Shown here piece by piece: positions 24,801-36,472 of a stretch of DNA of 64,000 nucleotides. Positions within the stretch are counted from its first letter, which is position 1, and the number at the start of each line of letters is the position of its first letter. Location: contig OX940865.1 in NCBI GenBank assembly GCA_954871525.1, positions 13,902,606-13,966,605 of the forward strand, in the 5' to 3' direction. A program made the translations under genes and the position numbers. Below the pieces are notes generated by a model. That model was not told the DNA's origin. It saw only the letters and a program-made list of their open reading frames with translations, and ran no database searches. Source of the stretch: Parietaria judaica (Eukaryota; Streptophyta; Magnoliopsida; Rosales; Urticaceae).

Positions 24801-26005
24801 AATCATCGATAACATCTTGCACCTTAATTCACACTCGAGGTTTAAAATCCTCACACAGTCCATTATTGACAGAAGTTTCTAATTCAAAGTCAGATACACG
24901 ACCGTCAAGAGTTTGTGACCTGAATCCGTTTTTCTTCTCTCGTCCGCTTCTAACGGTGCGGTGTCTCGTATTCTTCCAATGGATATTTGGGGGACCTTTC
25001 GGATAACGGATTTTTTTAATGGACATATTTTCCCATACGCATTTTTCCGACCATAGTGAATCTCTTCCCTTCCTCCACGTAAAATTCATGAGTAGACTTA
25101 TCTTTATGTTCGTTGCTATTATGCGTGATTTTTAGTAACGACTTTCCAAGTCTACTAACAGCTCCAGTTCGCATTCAGACGACGATCAATTCAATCACAT
25201 TCAACGAAAGTTAACAATGTATCATCTACAGTGTTCTTACACCTATATTCACACACCAAGTCTAAAATCATTACACAAGTCCTATAAACAACTTTTCTTT
25301 GTAACGAATCAAGAGTTCTAAAAGCTAGAGAACAATGCAGATAATACAGATAAACGAAATGTCAATGCACAACAACCTCACTGCTCAATTTGGAGTAATC
25401 TGCAGAAGATGCAGCTTCTTACCTGAAAGAGCTTCAACGAGCTCGAAGAACTCCTCGACCTGCTCGCATTTCAAAACCCGGCGACACTCTCGCTTCAGCG
25501 CCTCCAAAGCCGCGCCGTCGAACACCTCCACCGGCGAAAACCCGAACTCGTCGAGCTTCCTCAGCATGGAGACGACCGCCCGGACCCTTCCGCCACCTAA
25601 GAGGCCGCTAATCCCCTTCTCGGCGAACTCCGAGCCCAGCGCGGCGGCGAACCGCGACGCGTCGACGCCGGAGGCCGCGAGGCTGTCGACGATCATCGCG
25701 AAGTCGTCGAGCTTCCCCGCGCGCGCGAGCTTGGCGGCGAAATCGGCGAAGTAGCGGAGCTGCGAGGACGTGGAGCGGCCGGAATCGAGGCGGACCACGG
25801 GAGAGAGCGGTTTGGAATTGACGGCGGCGGCGGCGGAGGAGGAGGACCAGGGCGGAGGGAGCGGGAGCTTGGCGGAGTTGGAGGATCGGAAATGGCGGTT
25901 GTGAGAGGAGGAGCTAGGGTTTGGGGGAGTGGAAATGGAGGAAGAAGACGAAGAGGAGCACGAAGTAGTGGAGCATGAGGAGACCAGAACGATGAGGTCT
26001 CTCAT
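20248..26005 (-). CDS. Pentatricopeptide repeat protein (At5g02830 type)
   Basis: P-class PPR/TPR-like protein, presumably an organellar RNA-binding factor. Twelve exons on the minus strand: 26005-25423, 24625-24538, 24446-24242, 23723-23616, 23357-23193, 22829-22257, 22137-22072, 21977-21897, 21789-21692, 21535-21325, 20955-20895 and 20564-20248. All junctions are GT-AG in phase and give 851 residues, matching the roughly 852 I recall for Arabidopsis. The N-terminus is extremely Ser-rich, as in a transit peptide. PPR motifs are evident in exons 5-9, for example PNTVTWSSLISACANAGMVE and ATTYNILMKACG. A non-PPR C-terminal domain follows, with the basic end KVTRESLQQWLNRKG. Having many introns is atypical of PPR genes but normal for this subfamily. 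Confidence 0.94.
21829..21875. repeat. (AT)n microsatellite in a PPR-gene intron
   Basis: About 23 uninterrupted AT dinucleotides within the intron between exons 8 and 9. Confidence 0.95.
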
Positions 26006-27357
26006 TCTCCCTCTCTCCTCTCTCTGGTTCGGTTTGATCCGTTAATCTGTTTTGGCGCTGAGAGGGGAGAGACAAACGACGTGTCGTTTTGGGTTGTATG
26101 GACTGCGTTTTGTGTTATCTAGATTGGGGGAGAGAGAGAGAGAGAGAAAATATCTTCGGGTTTTGTACGGACTATTTTGTTGTCGTTTCAGCAATGATAT
26201 AAGTTTGGAAAATTCGCGGCGGAAGTAAGTATGTTTTACCATTTCAGTAAGTTTAGTGTTTATTTTATTTTGTTGACGGCGTAAGTACATATGTTGTCAT
26301 TCTTTTTGCAATGGCAACTTGTGTATTGTCTTTCTTGTGTAATGTAAGCACTTTTAGAGTAAAAAAATTAGCATTAACGACACATTCTTACCTTTGCCTA
26401 TGTTTGCAGTTTACACAAGGAAAAAATTGTACTAAATGATAAAATGTGTACTTTTGCAATCGAATATCGACGTACAAGGAAAAAGATGCGCTGCATAATT
26501 ATTAGAGATCGATTTAATGTGACTCTCATATGATCGGGGCAAGGCTTCTAAAGGGCCACACTTAAGAGCAAGCCATCAAATTAAGTGACAGAAGCCTTGG
26601 CCCGATCCCTTTTCAAGATTACATTCTTATTTCTTAATGCGACTTATTTGGTTCTTTTTACTTGTTATGTCGTACCTCGTCACGAGATCCACTTGAAGGT
26701 ACGTTGTTGGTGCTCTTTGCTTCTTGAACGGATCAGTTTAGGAGATGTAATGGGTTTTTGTTAATCATAAAAGGAAATTTGTACTTGTGAAAATGATCTC
26801 TGAAAATAATAAATTACCGACGAGACTATGAACGGGTATCTTCAACCGCAATTTTCTTGTTTCATTTTAGATTTCGTAGAATTATGTTTCTTTCGGTTTG
26901 AATATGTTCTTAATTTTTGCATGCTTTAAATCAATGTTTGTACTTCTCTGCAAGGTGAAATTGAGACCATTCGGAGTTTTTTTTTTTTTTTTTTTTTCTT
27001 TCGGAGTTTTCACTAAAGAAGAAATCGGTCTGAATCTGTATATAATTTTTTATACATGTATTTTTTAAATCTGCCACACGTGGAAATCAAAGAAAAAGTC
27101 AAAAGGACCCGACAAAACGACATCAGTTTTTCTAGTGTCTGTTAATTTGTAGTTAAATAAATACTAATTGACAAATAAAATGAATAGTTGAATAAATGGT
27201 TGATTTATTATTGATAATGATATAATACTCTATAGTCTATAGTCTATAACTCTATGCCTTGTACTCTAGGAGAAGCATATTTTTATTTTAAACATTTTAA
27301 GAAAATGACTTTGTAATTATTTTAAGAGAATATTAGCGCAAAAGTCATGAGCATAAT
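26006..27357. other. Upstream region of the PPR gene; intergenic
   Basis: A GA-rich tract (26129-26145) lies in the putative PPR promoter and a 23-T run near 26977. No gene is supported up to the LTR element. Confidence 0.6.
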
Positions 27358-28117
27358 TGTTATGGGTATTTTTCGAAGCCTAGAAAAATTAAGGCCCAGC
27401 CCAAAAAACCTTCCCAAAAGGCTTAAAAGACTAATAAAAGTCTACATAGACGACCTGGGCCCACCGCAAAAAAGTCAGCGGGACTCGCCGCAAAAAGTCA
27501 AAGGGACTCGACTCAAAAAGTCAACCCAAAAAGTCAACGGGACTCGGCCCGAATAAAGACAGTAAAAGTTTTGTTACTTTTACCACAAAAGGGCTTTAAA
27601 TTAATTAAAAGCACCGCGCACCGCGCACCGCGCACCGAGCACCGCGCACCGCGCACCGAGCACCGCGCACTGCGCACCGCGCAAGCAATATCATAATTGC
27701 TCAGGGGCCCATCAAAGTAATTATTAATTACTAAGAGGTCCCTGCATCCTTCTATAAATAGAAGCTCATTTCAATCAAAACGGTAACTTCAACAACTCAG
27801 ATCAACCCACAAAAAACGCTGTAAAGCGATAAAACCTCCGTTTTCCATTCTCTTAAATATCCCGACTTAAATACCCGACTAATGTTGAGCGTCGGAGGTG
27901 GATACGGAGGCACCCCCTCCGTACCCCCTTAAAGTTCACGTTTATTTCATTATTTCAGCAAGATATACGGAGACGGAGTTCTGGAAGATATTTCCGGCTT
28001 ATCAAGAAATACCAATCAAGCTTCAAGACCCCCTTTGACTGTCAAGAGGTCATTGGGCCCGGCCCAAAATCAAGACTTGGGCCGCTTTAAGTGTTGATCC
28101 ATTTTTCGGCATTAACA
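27358..28117 (+). repeat. 5' LTR
   Basis: TG...CA ends. It contains TATAAATAG near 27755, a likely TATA box for the element's transcript, and an array of a CACCGCG-type heptamer at about 27611-27684. Confidence 0.92.
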
Positions 28118-29069
28118 TTTTGGCGCTAGAAGGAGGGGGCTCGTCAAAATTCAAGCCTCGAGTCCCTACCAGCACATTCAACAGTCTCATACTCAAACTC
28201 AATCGGCTCTCGGACATGATCCGTCTGTAGTAACGCCGCCCATAGTCGGATACCTGCAAATCCATCACTCATCCAAGAGGACCCGCAAACGTCTAGCACG
28301 GGCTACATCAAAAGTTAAATCCTCACCGGAGCATCGTCCCGATCTTCATCGCCGCTGCCCAACGCTCCAAGACTCGAGTCTGCTGCCTTACAGCCTCGAC
28401 GTGCCCCCACAACCAGCGACGATATCTTTGGTCCACCGTAATCGCTGTCAAAAATCGTCCGCGCCGCCACCGAAGCCCGCAGACCACTGTCGGAGCTAGG
28501 CCTGCGGTAGAGCAAACCCTCCGCCGACAATCCTATCCGCACCTCCACCAGCGACACTGAAGCCTGAGATCTCTCGTCCGACCCACATCGCGCCTCGCCG
28601 TGGCCGGAGCGGCCTCCACTGAGCATCACAGATCGCGAAATCGCAGATCCAGACCCGAGCACGATCCATCTCGCGAGGTCCCTCTTCACGCTTCCACGCT
28701 CACCGTCGCCCCCGATCTCCGCCGGAAAGCTCTACGCACGCGTCTCCCCGTTGCCGTCCAGATCCGCGCACAACGCCACCGCACGCGACATGGCGTCCGC
28801 TGTAGGCGCGCTTGGTGAGAGGTGGAAAGATCCAACGAAGAAGAAGGATAAAAGCCTCTGCTCAAAAAAAAAAAAAAAAGAAAAAGAAGAAGAGAACTTC
28901 CTGATCGTCAAGGAAGAAAAAAGAAAGAAAAAAAAAAGAGAAAAAAGGAAAATAAAATAAAAGAAAATAACATATAAACATATTATATTATACTATACGC
29001 AAGTTTCAAAAAAGGACATATAATATTTGTGAATATATATATTCACAAAGGGCCCACCTTGTAGAAACG

Positions 29070-29640
29070 GTTAATGGTCAAAGTCTAAAACCCGAAGACG
29101 ACGCTAAAGGCTCATCAGGGAAAGACAGGTGAAGTCCGAAGCCCGAAGACAACGTCAAAGGCTCATCAGGGAAAGACGAAGTCTGAAGCCCGAAGACGAT
29201 GCCAAAGGTTCAACAGAATGAAACGACGAGTGAAGTCGAAAACCTGGGTACGACTCAAAAGGCTCACCAGGAAAATCAACAGACAAAGTATAAAATATGA
29301 CAATGGCGCCGAAGGCTCATCAAGACAAGACAACGACCAAAGTTGGAAGCTCGAAAATGACGCCGAAGGCCTGATCCGTTTATCACGACGATCAAAGCTC
29401 AACAACCTTGAAATTCTCACCGGTCGCACTAGCGACGTCCAAATTTGCATTGATCGTCTTAATGATCTCAAGCTTTGCATTTGTCGTCTCAACAACCTAA
29501 AGCTTCGCATGGGCCGTCTCAACGACCTCAAGATTCATATCAGCCATCTCAACGATCTTAAGCTTTACGTCAGCCATCTGTAAAACCTCAAGATTCGCCT
29601 TGATCACTTCAAAGACCTCGAGTTTCATCTCAGTTGCATG
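29070..29640 (+). repeat. Short tandem repeats in the retrotransposon interior
   Basis: About three units near 29090-29250 repeat CCGAAGAC...GCTCATCAGGG(A)AAAGAC. At 29440-29580 a roughly 30-bp unit (CGTCTCAACGACCTCAAG) repeats about five times; in one frame it encodes a decapeptide repeat of the RLNDLKL type. Confidence 0.7.
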
Positions 29641-29824
29641 GTCAAAATTAGAACCGCGAAGACGAAGCAAACAAGTGAAAATGAAATCAAAATCTGAACT
29701 GAATGAAGACTTTCCAGATACAAAGCCGTGAAAGGTCGAATCTCAATCCCGCCAACTCAGGCAGCAAAGCCGAGAATGGCCGGATCTAAATCCCACCTAC
29801 TCAGGAAACAAAAACAAACCGAGA

Positions 29825-30790
29825 AATAAGACGCTAAGGCGCAAAACTCGGTAAGACGCTACGTCGCGAAGGACCAGGAAATAAGAAGCTAAGGCGCAAA
29901 ACCTGGCAAAATACCGAGAAGCAAGACGCTAAAGCGCGACCGGAAAAATGAGAAAGTAAGACGCTAAGGCGCAAAATCTGGCGAATACAAACCGAAAAAT
30001 AAGACGCTAAGGCGCGAAACTCGGTAAGACGCTACGGCGCGAAGGACCAGGAAATAAGAAGCTAAGGCGCAAAACCTGGCAAAATACCGAGAAGCAAGAC
30101 GCTAAAGCGCGACCGGAAAAATGATAAAGATAAGACGTTACGGCGCGAAGGACCAGGAAGTAAGACGCTAAGGCGCAAAATCTGGCGAATACAAACCAAA
30201 AAATAAGACGCTAAGGCGCGAAACTCGGTAAGACAGTACGGCGCGAAAGACCAGAAGGTAAGACGCTAAGGCGCAAAATCTGGCGAATACAAACCGAGAA
30301 ATAAGACGCTAAGGCGCAAAACTCGGTAAGACGCTACGGCGCGAAGGACCAGAAAATAAGAAGCTAAGGCGCAAAACCTGGCAAAATACCGAGAAGCAAG
30401 ACGCTAAAGCGCGACCGGAAAAATGAGAAAGTAAGACGCTAAGGCGCAAAATCTGGCGAATACAAACCGAAAAATAAGACGCTAAGGCGCGAAACTCGGT
30501 AAAACGATACAGCGCGAAAGACCAGAAGGTAAGACGCTAAGGCGCAAAATCTGGCGAATACAAACCGAGAAATAAGACGCTAAGGCGCAAAACTCGGTAA
30601 GACGCTACGGCGCGAAGGACCAGGAAATAAGAAGCTAAGGCGCAAAACCTGGCAAAATACCGAGAAGCAAGACGCTAAAGCGCGACCGGAAAAATGATAA
30701 AGATAAGACGTTACGGCGCGAAGGACCAGGAAGTAAGACGCTAAAGGCGCGGCCGAAAAAATGATAAAGATAAGACGCAAAGGCGCAAAG
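29825..30790 (+). repeat. Composite tandem array in the retrotransposon interior
   Basis: Modules of about 35 bp built around AAGACGCTAAGGCGC and AAGACGCTACGGCGC are combined into larger units. The word ATAAGACGCTAAGGCGC (or a close variant) recurs at 29825, 29999, 30203, 30301, 30474 and 30572, spaced about 174, 204, 98, 173 and 98 bp. There is no coding potential. Confidence 0.85.
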
Positions 30791-31129
30791 GCCGGGAGGT
30801 TGATACATTTAGTCGCAAACTCCGACAAAAGACCAAAACAACTTGTCTTCAAAAGTTCAAAATCATAAGACGCCCAGGCGCAAACACTGGCAGAAGCTCA
30901 AAACACAAAAGACACCCCAGCATGTCCAAGTTCTAAAAAAAAGCTCTCATGCTCACCCTTTTCCAGAAAAAACTGTAAGGTTATCTCTGGAACGCCCCTA
31001 TCAGCGTACATGGAATGTTGCCCCTTGGGACGCCCCCATATATCTTTAAAAGGGCAGATTGAAAAATCCCGCAACTTAAGGGAAATAGTTTTTCGCAAGG
31101 CGAAGCCATACAAAAAACTGGGGGGTTAA

Positions 31130-31910
31130 TGTTATGGGTATTTTTCGAAGCCTAGAAAAATTAAGGCCCAGCCCAAAAAACCTTCCCAAAAGGCTTAAAA
31201 GACTAATAAAAGTCTACATAGACGACCTGGGCCCACCGCAAAAAAGTCAGCGGGACTCGCCGCAAAAACTCAAAGGGACTCGACTCAAAAAGTCAACCCA
31301 AAAAGTCAACGGGACTCGGCCCGAATAAAGACAGTAAAAGTTTTGTTACTTTTACCACAAAAGGGCTTTAAATTAATTAAAAGCACCGCGCACCGAGCAC
31401 CGCGCACCGCGCACCGAGCACCGCGCACCGCGCACCGCGCACCGCGCACCGAGCACCGCGCACTGCGCACCGCGCAAGCAATATCATAATTGCTCAGGGG
31501 CCCATCAAAGTAATTATTAATTACTAAGAGGTCCCTGCATCCTTCTATAAATAGAAGCTCATTTCAATCAAAACGGTAACTTCAACAACTCAGATCAACC
31601 CACAAAAAACGCTGTAAAGCGATAAAACCTCCGTTTTCCATTCTCTTAAATATCCCGACTTAAATACCCGACTAATGTTGAGCGTCGGAGGTGGATACGG
31701 AGGCACCCCCTCCGTACCCCCTTAAAGTTCACGTTTATTTCATTATTTCAGCAAGATATACGGAGACGGAGTTCTGGAAGATATTTCCGGCTTATCAAGA
31801 AATACCAATCAAGCTTCAAGACCCCCTTTGACTGTCAAGAGGTCATTGGGCCCGGCCCAAAATCAAGACTTGGGCCGCTTTACGTGTTGATCCATTTTTC
31901 GGCATTAACA
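31130..31910 (+). repeat. 3' LTR
   Basis: Nearly identical to the 5' LTR, but its heptamer array (from about 31383) is three units longer. It has the same TATAAATAG near 31546. Confidence 0.92.
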
Positions 31911-31915
31911 ATAAT

Positions 31916-32819
31916 AACAAATTAACCATCAGAGTCGAGAAAGAAGGACCAATTAAGCTAATTATTGGTGTAATAATCATATTGAAACACACGTGTGCCT
32001 ACTTTAATAATCATATTGAATTATTACTTAGTAATTTTTTAGACCATGTACATCGACAAATTTTCCCGACATATACCTTTTCGCATAATGCTAAAATTTA
32101 TTTATAAAAATTGTCTCTTATCAAGGTGACAATTCCTTTTTATTTAATTGCCCATTTGCCCCCAAAAAAAATGGAACGAAAAAAAAATATAGACAAGTTT
32201 TTATGCACTTAATTCCATTTTCCAAATTACAAGCTCATTTTCTTCTTTCTCACACCATAAATCTTTGCTCAATAATCTTTAAAACTACAAGAAATACACT
32301 ATATATATATATATATATATGTATATTATGCACAAATATGAATCATCAGAATGAACCAAAGACTGGTTTGGTTCTTCATATCTAAACTTTGTACAACACG
32401 AAAGAAGATCAAGAACGACGATATCAACATGCGGAAATCATTCGCCGTGAACTGGTCATTCCTTTATTACGAGAACACGAATTTACGTACTTGTATAAAC
32501 TTGCATGAAACCCTAATTACGTACACAGTGACAGTACAATATCCGAAAGGACCAAAACCCGAACGAATAACAATTCTTTGGCTAAGAATCCAATTTCTTC
32601 AACGATCTGCGTTTATTTTCAGAGTGACAGATTCAAGAAGAGTACGAACTTACTAGCTATACAAACTTGCATTGCATGAAACCCTAACGACATTGTTCTG
32701 TCGGAGAAGAAAGAGACTGGCTCTTCGATACAGACACATTCGTCTCCGATATTTGCATGATACCAAGCCCTAACGACGGTGTTTCTGAGCTCTTGCGCTA
32801 GCTGCTGCGGCGGAGGAGA
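31916..32819. other. Intergenic; possible 3' UTR of the small minus-strand gene
   Basis: The minus strand has AATAAA at 32612-32617, about 200 bp past the 56-codon frame. A (TA)n tract is at about 32299-32321. No other gene seen. Confidence 0.5.
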
Positions 32820-32990
32820 TCATCCGGGCTCGTCCCGTGGACTGGGGTTGACTTGTCTGTTGTCCTTGACTGCTTTCTTGAATTGCGAGGCGATTGCGTT
32901 GGCGGTTTTGGTCAGAGCAGACCATATCGCCTTTTTTATTCGGCCTCGCCGTCTGGCTCTGCGACGTGGTGGGGGGTCGGGTTGGTTCAT
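32820..32990 (-). CDS. Possible microprotein, 56 residues, basic
   Basis: One uninterrupted ATG-to-TGA frame. It begins MNQPDPPPRRRARRRGRIKK, continues as a predicted amphipathic helix (AIWSALTKTANAIASQFKKA) and ends in a short polar tail. I do not recognise the family and see no signal peptide. Support comes from context: a TATA box (minus-strand TATTTATAAAG, 33118-33128) lies about 130 bp upstream, the leader between is CT-rich, and a poly(A) signal lies about 200 bp downstream. The region is also clearly more GC-rich than its flanks. An antisense frame of 75 codons at 32779-33006 is the competing reading but lacks promoter signals. Confidence 0.5.
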   Translation of the reverse strand: MNQPDPPPRRRARRRGRIKKAIWSALTKTANAIASQFKKAVKDNRQVNPSPRDEPG

Positions 32991-33117
32991 TGACGTGTGT
33001 GTGTGAGAGAGAGAGAGTTCTTGATGTTCTTGAAGGAGAGAGATCAGAGAGAGACTGGGTTATCGATATTCAGGTGAAGAAGACAGTGATTGTATTTGAT
33101 ATATGATTATATTATTC

Positions 33118-33128
33118 TTTATAAATAG
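33118..33128 (-). promoter_or_regulatory. TATA box for the putative microprotein gene
   Basis: The minus strand reads TATTTATAAAG; a start about 30 bp downstream would leave a leader of roughly 100 bases before the ATG at 32990. Confidence 0.5.
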
Positions 33129-34266
33129 GACGTTTATGCAATTGGCAAATGCTCCATGAATTTCTCTGATTGGTACAATTTGCCCCAGAAATATTATTTT
33201 TGTGCACTTTTTACATGCAGAGTACATGATCTCGTCATAAAACTGATAAAAACCGGTATATATTTTCAAAAGTGTATTTTATATTCTCATTTACGTTAAA
33301 TTTTTATCAGTTATACGATAAAGCTGCTAGAAACAATATAATGATAAATAGAGAAAATGCACCAATGGATATATAGTTGAGGAGACATGTACTATCATAG
33401 TGAATTAGTGATAAGCTCTGTTTTTTTTTTTTTTTTGTATTCATATATATATATATATAGACACACACACACACATGACTAAATTGTTGATTTTGATTAA
33501 TTAGCTTTTAAATACTTAAAAAAGTGTACGGTAAAAGTACTTAACTTACGTTTTTGTTGCTCCGCCTTTTTTTTTTTTTTGCCGTTAAAAGCATACACTA
33601 GCAGTCCAGCCACGTCAGTATAATTGGGTCACATAATTTGCCAGGTCCGAAACATGCTTATGTGGTAATAAATTGACAGATCCAAACAGTGGCTTGAGCT
33701 TAGTTCATAGATGATTAAACTAGATATGTTCACTAATTAATCAAGTAATTATATTATATATTAAAATAATAATAAAAAAATAATTTAATTTGTTCATCAT
33801 CACGATTCTCAATGTTGGTAAATATTAGTGACAAAAACATCACATATGACCCTACTAAGACAGATTAATGTCTCCTCTGAAAATGACTCAAGAACATGAA
33901 ATCAAGACATTATTTTAAGATACATTGTTCCTAATTCCGAAACGGGAACACAAAAAGATGAAAAACTTCTTTAAGTTTTTTGGACACAATCGAATTGTCC
34001 CACGTTTTCTCTAAATTATTTTGTAGGTACAATACTTTCTTTTAATTTTGGAAAGATAATTAGGAGAATAATTAATCAGCTATATCTCCTAAACCGTAAC
34101 GGAGTTTTTGCACTAATTTTTTAATTTCATAAATTGCAACAATTTCTTCACCAATACTTATTAAAAAACGACGGTTTTAATCAAATTTTAAGTCACTTAT
34201 AATGCAGGTATTAGTAAATTTACCATGTGCATTGTAGATAGTACGACTACAATGCATGATGACGAG
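33129..34266. other. AT-rich intergenic DNA with simple repeats
   Basis: T-runs at 33422-33436 and 33568-33581, and a (TA)n(CA)n tract at 33447-33475. No gene seen. Confidence 0.6.
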
Positions 34267-34882
34267 TAGGGGTGAGTACGAGTTGGGTTGGGCCACCCTA
34301 ATATTTTTTATGAACCCGACCCGATCACTTCGGGTTTCAAAAAAACAAAAAACAAAAAACACAAACCGATCCGACCCAAAAAAGTTTTAATGCCCGAACT
34401 AAACCGACCCAATAAAGAATCGGGTTGGGTTGGTTTGGGTCACCATGGCCCGATTAATTAAAATTTAATCTTATATAACAAAAAATAATATGTAAAAAAA
34501 TGCATCAATGTAGCTCAAAATTCAAGTAAAAATACCCTAAACAAATTTAATCAAACAAACATAGACTAAACAATGTAAAACATGAGAATGAGAGATTGAA
34601 CGGTCTTGAAATGTAAGTAAAATTGAGAATGAGAAATTTTAAAAGACTAAAGATTGCACTACTTTAATAAAAATTAATATGAAATGTATATTAATTATAT
34701 TGCCCGGGTTGGAAACCCCGACCCGACCAAAGGTTTTGGACCCAACACCGACTCGAATAATAGTCGGGTCCGGCCCGATCCGACCTAATTTTGAGCGGGT
34801 TAGATTGGGCGCATTAGATTGTAGTCGTGTCTGTAACGGATTTGGTTGGGCCATCGAGTTGGGTCTAAAATGCCCACACCTA
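34267..34882. mobile_element. hAT-type MITE (616 bp)
   Basis: The left end TAGGGGTGAGTACGAGTTGG and the right end ...CCAACTCG-type region ending CCCACACCTA are imperfect inverted repeats rich in GGGTTGGG/CCCGACCC words. The flanks ATGACGAG (34259-34266) and ATGACAGC (34883-34890) share the first five bases, consistent with an eroded 8-bp duplication. Confidence 0.7.
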
Positions 34883-34890
34883 ATGACAGC

Positions 34891-36472
34891 ATGCATTGTA
34901 GTTTGTAATCTTTTGCAGCTTTAATATGGCTGTTTTAAGTTACATACTATCCACGTATCAATGTCTATGTTTTGTCTTGACATTTATAAGTAGCATTGCA
35001 TACATTTCAAAATTTGACAGAAACCATTGTTTTTTTTTTAACGTTTCAATTTAAACAAATCGGAATTTGATGTACATAACTAATCATTATTGCTAATCTA
35101 AAGTAGATATGAAGAAGAAATCATTATTGTTAGTCTAGTGGCAAACAAAAATGAAGTTTCAAACATGCTTTCAAAAAGATTGTTGACCACTAAGCTGACA
35201 TAAGTTCTCGTCTTTGCTTGAATATTTCTTCTTATTTATTATAGATCAAATAGATTCTAATTAAGATGATATGTTTCCGACTTTCAAAGTAAGAGAAATA
35301 CCCATTTCAATACATAAAAAAAATGCTCAAAAAAATTAATACAATTTAAACTACCAATTTAGTAATATGTAGACAAAAATACTCTCATTATTTGATTAAT
35401 TTGATTTCCTCAAAATATTCATAATTTATAATTTTCAGCTAATAAAATTTGACTAATCGTTATTTCTAGGATATACTAATAGAAAATTATACCTAATTAG
35501 TCTCCCTTAAAAATAACCAATTATTGCATCAGAAATCAAATTTAATTGCCTGGAAATTCAAATCAATAACAAAACTGTAATATTCGAAACTGTAATTGTA
35601 ATTGTAAGTATGAAACTGTTATAGCAGTTACGAAACTGTAATTATAAAATTAAAATTGTAAGTGTATAATAGATGTTACAAAATTTTAATTACGAAACTT
35701 TAATTATTATTACGAAACTATAATGATGTAATAAAAGTTACAGAATTGTAACTACGAGGGGATTAGTTAAATAAAGTATTAAAATTAGCTAACATTTTAT
35801 TATATGAAAGTGGTCAACGGATTCAAAATAGGAAAATAGTTAAAATTAAGTTTTAATTATTTAAAATAATAATTGACTATTAAGGTTAGTTTAGGGAAAA
35901 AAAATTAAAAATCGGCAAAAAATAATTTTATGAAACCGGGTATTTTTAAACATGTTTGTAGATACATTAGTATTTCGTATAATTTCCTTTTGTTTTATTA
36001 TATTAATCGTTATATAATCACCACTACAATGGGGAATTTTTCGCTTAAAACCGGTATCGATCCGTTTTAAATTTGTATTTTTACATGTTCTTTTCCCAGT
36101 TACGTACGGTTCTCAAGATAATCAAAACCTTATAAATGTACTGTTCGCGGTCCCGGGAGGAAAAATAATAAAAAACTTAGTTCTCAATTCCGATTTCACT
36201 CCTTGAATCTATGTTACTTATCAAATATAAATGCATAAAAAATAAAAATAAAAAATTCTTAAAAGCCCATATAAATGCAACAATATACTTGGTAATAACT
36301 AATAACCTTCAATATTTATTTTTATTTATATAATGACGTCGTAAATGCTTCCTTTTAAAAGGAAAATCACAGAAATATACATTACAACATTACAATAAAT
36401 GAACAAAAAATATGTTTTGTTTTCCAAAGTTGCATATACAATTCCCTTCAAGTGCGAAGAAAGGTAAGATGG
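34891..36472. other. AT-rich intergenic DNA
   Basis: At 35580-35760 the phrase TTACGAAACTGTAATTA and variants recur about eight times, a decayed short-period repeat. No gene seen. Confidence 0.55.

Larger units (their letters stand above)
27358..31910 (+). mobile_element. Non-autonomous LTR retrotransposon (LARD-like), apparently young
   Basis: The 5' LTR is 27358-28117 (760 bp) and the 3' LTR 31130-31910 (781 bp), both starting TGTTATGGG and ending GGCATTAACA. The target duplication ATAAT is perfect at 27353-27357 and 31911-31915. The primer-binding site TGGCGCTAGAAGGAGG follows the 5' LTR at about 28121, a type I associate with the Tat/Ogre branch of Ty3/gypsy. A polypurine tract GGGGGGTTAA precedes the 3' LTR. 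The 3-kb interior encodes no gag, protease, reverse transcriptase or integrase; it is largely tandem repeats, so mobility would depend on a partner element. By eye the LTRs differ by only about two substitutions plus a 21-bp repeat-length change. Confidence 0.93.

Noticed and set aside
27611..27684. Possible telomere-like or regulatory heptamer array
   Set aside because: The CACCGCG unit is not the plant telomere repeat (TTTAGGG); it is simply an LTR-internal tandem repeat.
28315..28818. Open frames in the 5' interior of the retrotransposon (both strands)
   Set aside because: No gag, pol or other domain; short GC-rich frames overlapping on opposite strands.
29825..30790. Possible CRISPR-like array
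   Set aside because: The units are degenerate, there are no unique equal-length spacers, and the context is a plant retrotransposon.
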